A stretch of 64,000 bases of DNA from Gentiana macrophylla. Taxonomy: Eukaryota > Streptophyta > Magnoliopsida > Gentianales > Gentianaceae. Both the position numbers and the translations under genes were made by a program. Location: assembly GCA_026214975.1 (NCBI GenBank), contig CM047805.1, positions 7,068,001 through 7,132,000 of the forward strand. Reading direction: 5' to 3'. The notes under the pieces were generated by a model. The model was not told where the DNA came from and did not search any database. It saw only the letters and a list, made by a program, of their open reading frames with translations. Shown here in pieces: positions 55,272 through 64,000 of this stretch; the first letter of the stretch is position 1; every line of letters begins with the position of its first letter.

Positions 55272-58200
55272 TCAGCCCGGATCAGGCCATTTGACCTTTC
55301 TGCCCGCCACTACCTTGTCTAGACTTTGGTTAGCAGTTTGGCTGCAGAAACAACACCTAACACATGGGGTACAACCTTTAATAGCTTTCCAAACACGCTT
55401 AAACTTCCCTAAGGTTGACTTCTTCATTCTCTGAGCCTTCTGATGACGCTTCAACTGACGCTCCCTCTCAAACTCTTCCATATCCCAACTACCAGCTAGA
55501 ACTTCTTCAGATTGACCACTACCGCCATCCTCTGAAAACAGGGCGGGTGAAAACTCGTCGAATTCTTCGACTTCCGTAGCACCACACCCGAGGATATCGA
55601 GGAATCGGAAAATCAAAGGTTTCTCTTTAGGTTCACCAATATAGTGCTTGCACCTTTGGCCATTCACTCAAAACGGGTTACCACTATAACCACGAAGTTC
55701 TAGAACGCCTCCTAGAATAATTTGGAGAATTTCAAAGGGACCGACCAACGTGTCCTCAACTTTCCAGAAACAAATGTAACCTAGAATTGTATGTAAGAAC
55801 TTGTTCGCGACGTGGAATTCTCTCTTCTTAATCTTAGCATCGTGGAGTAGCTTCATCTTATCTTTACTAATCCTGGCACACTTTCATAGGCCTGGAGTCC
55901 GAATTGCGTCTAATTCATGCAATTGTTGCGCGATCGATGCTTTCCACAGGATTGGGAATCAAAGTTCAGAAACTTTGTAGCCCAATAAGCTCTATGCTCT
56001 AACTCGACTGGCAGATGACATGGCTTACCATAGACCATTTGATATGGAGACGTACCCATAGGAGTCTTATAGGCGGTTCTGTATGCCCATAGTACATCAT
56101 CCAATTTCAAACTCCAGTCTTTCCTATGACTGTTAACCGTCTTTTCCAGGATTTTTTTGATGCTTTGGTTGTTTCTTTCAACCTGACCACTAGTCATCGG
56201 ATGATATGGTGTGCCAGTCTTGTGACGAACACCATACTTCTCAAGAACTTTTTCTAGGGGTCGGTTGCAGAAGTGCGTCCCTTCATCACTGATCAAGGCA
56301 CGAGGACATCCAAACCTCACAAAGATGTTTTTCTTAAGAAATTTCATTACCGTCTTATGATCATTGTGAGGAGTGGCTTGAGCCTCTACCCATTTTGACA
56401 CGTAATCTACGCAGACTAAGATGTATTTGTTACCACAAGATGATGGGAATGGTCCCATAAAATCGATACCCCATACATCAAAGACTTCGCATTCTAAGAT
56501 GGGTTTCAAAGGCATGTCAAAACGCCTCGTCAGAGTACCGGTTCTTTGACACCTATCACAAGCTTTACAGAAAGCTTCTGTGTCCTTAAAGATCGTAGGC
56601 CAATAGAAACCGGATTGGAAGATCTTAGCAACGGTTTTCCACGGACCGAAGTGACCTCCAGTGGGTCCACTGTGGCATCATGCCAATAATATCGCTACGC
56701 TCGGATTCCGAACACATCTTCTCAAAGAAACCATCTTTACAAATCTTAAAGAGATAAGGCTTATCCCAAACGAAAGATTTCAAATCAGAGAAGAACTTTT
56801 TCTTCTCCTGATAGGACATTTCCGGATCGAGATATCGGGCTTGAAGGTAATTGACAATGGAAGAATACCATGGAACATCGGGAGGACAGCCGTCAATAAG
56901 CATAATGTTCTCTAGAGGAAAGTAAAGATCTATATCATCTGGATCATCCTTTTCCTCATTTAGCATTCTAGAAACATGATCAGCTACTACGTTTTCACTA
57001 CCCTTTTTGTCTTTAATTTGAACATCAAACTCTTGTAGGGTCAGTATCCAACGGAGTAAGCGCGGTTTAGCCTCTTTCTTAGTCATCAGATAACGCAAAG
57101 CAGCGTGATCAGTCCACACAATCACTTGAGCTCCTAACAAGTAACTACGAAACTTGTCCATAGCAAAGAATACGGCCAATAATTCCTTTTCAGTGATAGT
57201 ATAGTTAACTTGAGAAGGATTCAGTGTGTGATTGGCGTAATAGATTGGCTGGAATTTCCCGTTAAGCCTTTGTCCTAAGACCGCACCAACATCATAGTTT
57301 GATGCGTCGCACATAAGCTCAAAAGGTAAGTTCCAGTCAGGCGATATAAGAATTGGAGCAGATATTAAACGATTTTTGAGCTCCTCAAACGCTTGCTTGC
57401 AGCTCTCATCAAAATTTGAACTCAACGTCGTCCTTAAGTAAAGTAGACAGGGGCTTGGAAATCTTGGAGAAATCTTGGATGAATCTTCTGTAGAAACCGA
57501 CATGTCCAAGAAAACCTCGCACTTCACGCACATTCTTGGGATAGCTCATCTTCTCGATAGCTTCTACTTTCGCTCACAACTTCTATACCACTTGGTTGAG
57601 ATTTTTGTGGCCAAGAACTATGCCCTCATCTACCATGAAATGGCATTTTTCCCAATTAAGCACTAAGTTCTTTTCCACGCATCTAGATAACACTTGATCA
57701 AGATTGTCAAGGCAATCATCAAAAGATCGACCAAAAACAAAAAAATCGTCCCATGAAAATCTCCATACATTTTTCTACGAGCCCGTCAAAGATAGCCAAA
57801 GATACATCTTTGAAATGTAGGCTTGGGCATTGCAGAGACCAAATGGCATTCGCATGTAGCGAATGTACCATAAGAGCGGTGAAAGTGGTTTTCTCTTGGT
57901 CACCGGATCAATGGGTATCCGGAAATATCCTGAATATCCATTTAGAAGCGTTAGAATCGTGCCCCGCCAGGCACGCTCAAGCATCCGGTCAATGAAGGAA
58001 GGGAAAGTGATCTTTCATGGTTACCTCATTGAGCTTTCGATAATCGATGCAGACTCTGTAACCAATGACAAGTCTCAATGCTATTTCCTCTCCCTTCTCA
58101 TTCTTCTCAATCGTAATTCCACCTTTCTTGGGAACTACCTGAGTCGGGGAGACCCATTCACTATCAGCGATGGCATAAATGATTCCCATGTCCAAAAGCT

Positions 58201-58798
58201 TGATGATTTCCTTTTTAACGACTTCTTGCATATGAGGGTTGAGCCTCCTCTGGGGCTGTCTAACACATTTCGCACCCTCATTAGTCTTGATCTTATGCAT
58301 ACAAATGTCCGGAGATATCCCTCTGATATCTCCTACTTGCCAACCAAAGGCTTTTTCGTTCTTTTTCAAGACGTTGATCAATTTCTTCTCTTCTAGTCGA
58401 GATAGCTTGGCGGATATGATTAACGGAAGCTTGTCGCCTTCTCTTAAAAACACATACTTTTGATGTTTGGGCAATGGCTTCAGAACCAAATCAGTAGGGG
58501 GGTCTTCCAAACTTGACTTAAGATCTCCACCTTTCAACTCAACATCACTCAGCTTACTCAATGGTCCCACCGCCTTAACTTCTCCTCTCAACAGTTCTTC
58601 CTCAAAATCAGCTGCTAATTGATCTAGATTGACCACACCATGAGTATTTAGATTATCCACCAATCGCTCATATTCAGCTTCTACAGCCATGACTTGCTTA
58701 TCCATAGAATTGGTGAAATCATCCGTCATATAATCAATGGAAAAGCCGGTTGGAGGGCCAGAGGGTACTTGAATGGACTTTAAGACATTGTAACTCAC
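55272..58798 (-). pseudogene. Athila2 Pol: RT, RNase H, integrase (frameshifted)
   Basis: Minus frames 58798-57989 (RT start: SEWVSPTQVVPKKGGI, YRVCIDYRKLNEVTMKDHFP), 57984-57775 (NGYSGYFRIPIDP, RMPFGLCNA), then 57533-56625 with RNase H ([48 protein letters not shown]), an HHCC zinc region (CDRCQRTG in a shifted frame) and 56515-55910 integrase ([33 protein letters not shown] present). The C-terminus runs on in pieces to ~55272 (NGQRCKHYIGEP). RT is inactivated: the first catalytic Asp (normally FLDG) is Asn (LLNG), and the FMDD box is broken by an extra G at ~57757. Confidence 0.85.
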
Positions 58799-59033
58799 CT
58801 CTTGATCACCAACTCAGTATAGTCACTTGCCCACCATCACAATCGATGAGGGCTCTAGGCAGAGATAGGAAAGGTCTTCCAAGAATCGGGGGACGTTCTC
58901 ATCTTTCTCCATATCTAAAACATACCAATCGATTGGAAAGGTAAATCTATCGATCCAAACTAAAACGTCTTTCGGGATCCTGAAGCTCTCTTAGAAGGAT
59001 CTATCAATGATTGTAAACTCATAGTAGTGGGTT

Positions 59034-59486
59034 CTAGAAGGCTTTGTAAACCGAGCCGCTTGCATACTGAGACATTGGCATAAGACTTATAGAGGCACCT
59101 AGATCACACAAAGAATTAGGGAAGACTAGACCTCCCATTAACACTGTAAGTACGAACTTGCCAGGGTCACCTCTTTTAATTGGTAAGTCTTCATAATTAA
59201 TCATGGAGAAATCCTCACCAATTTGCCTTTCCATGCCTGCTAACTTCTTGTTCGAAGACACAACATCCTTGATGAATTTTGTATACTTAGGCATCTCGAC
59301 CAAGACCTCGGATAATGGAAGATTTACCTGAGTATTTTTCAGAAGGTTAAGAACCTTTTCATACTTCTTATCTTCACTCAAAGGTATGTTGCTCTTTCGT
59401 GGTGGAAATGGAAGCTTTTTCAGATCATTCTCAGAAAAGACTTTCTTTGAAGAAGCATTGATAGCTTTGTCTTCCGATCCTTCCAC
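59034..59486 (-). pseudogene. Athila2 retropepsin (protease)
   Basis: The minus frame from 59486 contains SEVLVEMPKYTKFIKDVVSS (the plant gag-asp protease linker), then LTVLMGGLVFPNSLCDLGAS and ISLMPMS. CDLGAS is the usual D-L-G active site of Athila proteases. The frame ends at 59034 by a frameshift (ASGSVYKAF is off-frame). It would process Gag-Pol. Only the first half of the fold is open; the ILGRPF-type motif lies downstream in another frame or is lost. Confidence 0.75.
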
Positions 59487-59985
59487 CTAACGGCTTTTCT
59501 CAGTTTTTTTAGTCGGGGATCAACCTCCGACTTTCACTTGTTTTTTCAAATCCTCGAGGATCACCACTTGAGGATCTTCAACATTTTCACCTCTCAGGGA
59601 TCACCACTGAGTATTCTCTTTGGCAAAGGGGGAGTGTAGGTGCTCAGCTTCCCTCCCGCCTTATCAATGGCAGAGGGGCTGGTGGTTTCCACGGTGGGAA
59701 TGACCACTAACTTGAGTACCACTTCTTAAGTTCATTGCACCGCCTCCTCTCTACCGTAAGGAATTGAAGGTACGAGGTCAAGACATGGACCTTTGTTCAA
59801 ATCGGCTGAGCAACACGACCGCCTTTGGATTCTTTTCAAGAAAAAAGCGGGTAGATGCCTGGGGTCTTGAAGCCAACCGCTCGACCAATGCCTATTTGCC
59901 TCTCAAGGTTCTTATTTGTACACATAAGGAGCTGAATATTCTTGTTTTGCTCCTCTCTGAATGAGTTCCATTCAGCCTTGAGGTC

Positions 59986-61269
59986 TCATGAGCTTGAAGG
60001 GCCTTGGGAGTTTGGAGAATTTTGAGAATATTGCTGGCTGGGCCGATTTTGAAAATTAGGATTAGAATTGGAGCTAGAAGGCCAATTCTGATTGAACCTT
60101 TGAGTAGGATTGGAAAAATTTGCGTTTTGGTTCTGACTAAAACCAGGGTTCCTATTGAAATTTTGATTCGAATTGAAACTTGAATTAGGATTGAAACCAG
60201 AAGATTGATTAAACCCGTGGTTTTGGAAATTTTGCTGGCCAGAAACTTGATTAGACCTTTGGTTGTTCGGCCCATAGAACGCATTCACTTCAAAGATTCT
60301 CGTCCGTTGATAGTACGAAATTTAGATGTGTCCCACCTCGTCACGCTTTTGACATGTGACTTGATTATACCGTCCATAATCATGAACATCATTCACTTGA
60401 TAAGGAGCGGGGAATTAAATCGACACTTTGGTCATTCATATGACCGATCGACAAAGATTTTCAAAGATGTGAACACGAGGGTTCTGTGTGGAAAAGAAGA
60501 AGTTTGATTTATCGGATTTGAAATTTGAGAGGCTGCCATCTGCTTCTGCAGCATGGCGATCAAACTTTGCATGTTTACCTCCTCTACTTTAGGAGGAGGA
60601 GGTGCTTGAATAGCTTGATAAGATGGAGCATAGTTATATTTAGCAATGTCCTCGAACAATGCCCATCCCTCTTTAGGTGTTTTCTTCAGAAACGCCCCAC
60701 CAGATGAACTATTGACCATGCCTTTGTAAGCTCGGTCAATCCACTAAAGAATGTGTTGACTTGCCTTTGCAAAGGGGCAAGCCGTGGTGGGACACTTCCT
60801 CGTAAGAGACTTGAATCTTTTCCAAAGAATCGAAAAGGACTCATTCTCTTTCGATAGAAAGTGAAAATCTCATTGAAATCAATGTTTTTTTTGAAGGTGG
60901 AAAGTATTGACTCAAGAACTCCTTTTGAGTTCCGCCCAAGTGGTGATTGATTCAGAGGGAAGAGAAGTATACCACTCCTTCGCTTCTCCTTTTAGAGAAA
61001 ATGGAAAGAGTATCGATCGATTGCATCCTCACTTACTCCTTGATGCGTGTGGTACCGCATATCTCCAAGAATGTATGCAAGTGAGTGTGTGGATTCTCTC
61101 GATCGATAACCATGGAAAATAGATGCATCTTTGCATCATTTGAATGAGGCCAGGCCTTAGCTCAAAGTTACGGGCGTTGATGGTTGGAATAACAATAGCC
61201 GGGTTGGATCGTGGATCACGCGCTGGTCATGGCGTAGTCTGCCAACGTACGTCTATTATTAGCAGCCAT
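59986..61269 (-). pseudogene. Athila2 Gag
   Basis: The ATG is at 61269 (MAANNRRTLADYAMT). After a frameshift comes DPRSNPAIVIPTINARNFEL, then the retrotransposon gag core in pieces (FPFSLKGEAKEWY, LPSESITTWAELK), MVNSSSGGAFLKKTPKEGWA with ALFEDIAKYNY (from 60719), and an Asn/Phe/Gln-rich tail (NFNRNPGFSQNQNANFSNP, 60288-59986). Athila Gag has exactly this plan with an NF-rich C-terminal region. At least four frame breaks. The start is 5' of all recognised gag sequence, after a 690-bp leader. Confidence 0.75.
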
Positions 61270-61550
61270 TATTACAAAATCAGTGATTAATTCTTTGGCT
61301 AACTAATCCTCAAGATCTTGCTCGGCTCGTCCTTCCAGAACCGCAGAACGGAGAATCCGCCTGTTTGGCCGGACTACGGTTCGCTCGAAGGTCGTGGTGT
61401 ATAGTAATGGTCCCTTTTGACTCCGAGTTTGCATAAACCGGACCAAAAACAAGTGAAAGCAACCTAAAGACTAAGAATTCAAAAACCCTAACTAAAAATT
61501 AAAGCCTAAGAAGAGAAAAAGTATTTAAAAAAAAAGTTAAGATAAAGTGC

Positions 61551-61673
61551 AGACGGACGCCCGAGTTTTGGGCGGGCGTCGATGAAATTTGCTCGACGGG
61601 CGTTTGGAGGTCCAAACGCTGCGTGAGGGATTGAAGAATCGGACGGGCGCCCAAATTATATGGACGCTAAATG
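61551..61673. repeat. GGACGGGCGTCC-type array, three pairs, in Athila2 leader
   Basis: Starts at 61551/61570, 61594/61614 and 61641/61662; distances 19-21 bp. It lies ~280-400 bp downstream of the PBS and ahead of gag. Confidence 0.75.
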
Positions 61674-61931
61674 ATCGGGTAAAAAAGCGGTTCGATGGTG
61701 AAATAAAATTGCGTAAAAGTAGCGAAAACGAAAGAGTAGAAACAGATCTGAGAGAGAGGGATAGAAGGATAAACGAGCGGAAGAAAAAAATCTAATCACA
61801 AAGAAGACCTTAAACCCTAACTAAAAACCCTAATATCCTAATAACCTAAGCGATTACCAAGTAAAAACAGAAATTAAAACAGGAATTAAAACGGAAAAAA
61901 ACGAAAAACAAAAACTAGACAACCGTCCGGT

Positions 61932-61950
61932 TCCCCGGCAACGGCGCCAA
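61932..61950 (-). other. Primer-binding site of Athila2
   Basis: Minus strand TGGCGCCGTTGCCGGGGAA, six bases after the LTR end. Same tRNA type as Athila1. Confidence 0.9.
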
Positions 61951-61955
61951 AAACT

Positions 61956-63500
61956 TGTCACGGATTTTATTAACACAAAACAAACAAGTAATAATCCGTT
62001 AACCTCAAGTATAAGGATCGTAGTAATAGTGGTTAATGCCGGTCGATCTTACGGGAATCAAGCGATTGCTAACCCTAGTTTTGTTTAACTAACTAACCTA
62101 TGTCACGATTACTAAACTAATAGATATGAAAACAATAAATAATTTACAAGGAAAATAACTAACGTAAAGCGGGCGTAAGATCGAGATCTAAAGCCGTGGA
62201 AAGATGCAGGTTGCGAACTATTACACTAAACTAGACCTAGTATGCAATAAAAGACTAATTAAGCTAAACAATTCAAATTCAAGGGGTTTAAATCAATAAG
62301 TTCTGAACGAACAAGCAATTGATCCACCTATCCTACAACTATCAATTTCGATCTAGATTATCTCGTGATTTCTAACCAAGTTGTGATTCACCTAACCAAG
62401 GTACGAACTCCTAATTTCTTAGACAAGTTCTCCTATCAATCTTTTATCTTTCGATCTAAAGATTAACGCTTTCAAATCAAGGTGTGAAATCTCTCAATTT
62501 CTAACCTAGAAATCTAACCTAATAACTCTCGTTGATTAGATTTAAGATCTATTCTTTATCACGGTGATCTAAAGTTTAACATGATTTTCATCAACATAAA
62601 CAATCATCATGCAAAGATCTTTCGATATAAATTGCATAACAACATGAAAGACATGATAAAGAAACAACTTGAATTAAAATACTCACAAGATAACCAAGAA
62701 CAAAACTGAATCGTTGATTGGATGGCTTCACAACGCTTGTTCAATGGAGGTCTAGCCTCTTAGCATCCTCTTCGAAACTTGAATTGTTTAGAATAAAAGT
62801 GCATAAAAGAATCTAAAGAAAAACTGTTTGTAAACTAAAGAAAAACGCAGCTTAGCCGCCCCTAGGGTTTAGGGTTCGAATATGTATATCCTATGTGGAG
62901 AAAACCGCTGCTATTTATAGATATTAAAGTCGGTTCAGCAAAGTCGGCGGCTGGACGCTCGTCTGGAAAGGGTGAACGCCCGTCCGGCTTATGAATACTT
63001 CTTCGAGTCGGGCCGAGCTGGATCAGACGCCCGTCCTTCACTAACTTGGACGCTCATTCGCTAAAAATCTGAACATCCTGAATCAAAAAACTCCTCTTGG
63101 ACGCCCGTCCACATCTCTGGACGCCAGTCCACTAGACGCAACTTCAAACGCACGTTCAGAATGACTTCAAATTCGATTTTCCCATCTCTATCTTCTATCA
63201 ACTTCATCTTTATCTCTTTTTATCATCAATGAAATTCGACTCTTATCTCTTCTTGATCAACATTTGAGCATCAAACATGTACCTATAACACATTAAAACA
63301 TCGCAAAATGTAATATCGTCCAAATAATCATAAAAATCACAATTTAAACACCAAAATTAACCGATTTTACGATTAACTCATTTAAAACCTCATCCGCTTA
63401 ATAAATCTATTAAACACTCGTTTCTCATGCAAATTATGCAAATATGAGGGAAAATATCATAGAATATAGCGTTATAAATCGTATAAATTCACCCTTAACA
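61956..63500 (-). repeat. Athila2 5' LTR
   Basis: Partner of 49135-50680. TATA-like CTATAAATAG (minus) at about 62911-62920. Array of three pairs at 62953-63130 upstream of it. Confidence 0.92.
62953..63130. repeat. GGACGGGCGTCC-type array, three pairs (5' LTR)
   Basis: Starts at 62953/62974, 63025/63048 and 63099/63119; distances 21, 23 and 20 bp. Better preserved than in the 3' LTR. Confidence 0.85.
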
Positions 63501-64000
63501 GCGCCGTTGCCGGGGACTTGGCACGGAAAGTTTTCGTTTTCAGTCTCTGTAATTTCTGGACGGTCGCTAATTCCGGTGCGTACTAATCTTTAAAATAAAA
63601 AAAATAAAAAAAAATTTCAGTTCGGTCGACCGAACCTGACCTCTCGGTCGACCGAGAGTTATTTTATTTTTTTCTTTTCTCTGTTTACGCGTGATAGTCT
63701 TACGATTATTCTATTCTGCTTTATTTATGCTTTTCGAATCTGCTTTGAGTCCTGTTTTAGTTTAGTTTTTAGTTGTTGAGTCTAATTTAAGGATTATACT
63801 TAATTTTAAAAAAATAAAAAATTAAAGAATAAATAAAAAAATAAAAAATTTATTTTGACCCGAACATTTGGTTCGAACGTGGTTTATGCAAACTCGAACT
63901 CACGGGGGACCACTTTTATATAACCCGGAGCTAGAGCGAACCATCGTTCGACCGAATAGACGTTTGGCTCGACTCGCCGGATCGACGGACGAGGCAAACG
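63501..64000 (+). mobile_element. Athila3 internal region, start (leader), continues beyond window
   Basis: Begins with the second half of the Athila3 PBS (GCGCCGTTGCCGGGGAC). A leader follows with a palindrome pair at 63621-63656 and low-complexity AT blocks. gag has not yet started by 64000. Confidence 0.85.
63621..63656. repeat. Palindrome pair, 22-bp spacing, in Athila3 leader
   Basis: TTCGGTCGACCGAA at 63621 and CTCGGTCGACCGAG at 63643. They lie ~110 bp from the PBS, matching the Athila1 leader pair in position and even in the two sequence variants, in opposite order. Confidence 0.9.

Larger units (their letters stand above)
49135..63500 (-). mobile_element. Athila2: near full-length Athila Ty3/gypsy retrotransposon
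   Basis: 14.4 kb, LTRs of 1546 and 1545 bp. On the minus strand the order is LTR, PBS, leader with palindrome array, gag, protease, RT, RNase H, integrase, spacer, ORF3, purine tract, LTR, which is the Athila order. Gag and pol carry frameshifts; ORF3 is open over 492 codons. The insertion site is inside the PBS of Athila3 with duplication GCGCC. LTRs are very similar, with differences concentrated in the CpG-rich palindrome array. Confidence 0.92.

Noticed and set aside
57753..57995. Plus-strand ORFs through 56661-58463 as genes
   Set aside because: They are antisense frames of Athila2 pol.

Overview
The window looks like nuclear DNA of a flowering plant, probably a eudicot. It holds Athila-type Ty3/gypsy elements, Ty1/copia elements, a hAT transposon, an L1-type LINE, tRNA-derived SINEs, a Stowaway-like MITE and a plant BAHD acyltransferase remnant. 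The species cannot be told from sequence alone. I see no intact host gene; almost everything is transposable-element sequence in several nested layers.

Layout. (1) 224-8424: Athila1 on the minus strand, with two ~1.73 kb LTRs, a perfect 5-bp target duplication (TCTAT), a protease remnant and an ORF3 remnant, but no recognisable RT or integrase. (2) 9063-9262: probable mitochondrial insert ending in a cut tRNA-Ser(GCU). (3) 9628-21076: hAT element (minus) split by an LTR (target duplication ACATT), which is itself split by a complete but decayed copia element (ATTCA). This is a three-level stack with every duplication visible. (4) 21811-26010: a ~1.04 kb tandem duplication carrying a BAHD 3' exon remnant and a SINE; the second copy is interrupted by a 2.1 kb solo LTR (CTAGG). 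(5) 26197-26319: SINE with a 15-bp duplication. (6) ~26.5-30.8 kb: decayed copia 3' end and a ~60-bp tandem array. (7) 31-39 kb: unassigned DNA with exon-like fragments, interrupted by an L1 derivative that has ORF1 and a poly(A) tail but no ORF2. (8) 39128-44692: copia element on the plus strand, all domains present, frameshifted, 5' LTR truncated. (9) 44.7-47.4 kb: SINE-like piece, Stowaway-like MITE, TRIM-like piece and a solo LTR (CAAAT). (10) 47379 to the window end: Athila3 (plus), whose primer-binding site was split by the insertion of Athila2 (49135-63500, minus). Athila2 has frameshifted gag and pol and an intact 492-codon ORF3.

The most interesting signal is not a gene. All three Athila elements carry 12-14 bp palindromes or near-palindromes in pairs whose start-to-start distance is about 20-22 bp. 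They sit at matching places: the LTR just upstream of the TATA box, the leader between PBS and gag, and around ORF3. Athila1 and Athila3 use a CTCGGTCGACCGAG type. Athila2 uses a GGACGGGCGTCC type, and an apparently unrelated solo LTR at 23433-25539 carries that same type in four pairs. They may be phased protein-binding sites or transcribed hairpins.

Many single-base indels separate otherwise near-identical repeats. Some frameshifts could therefore be sequencing or assembly errors rather than decay.
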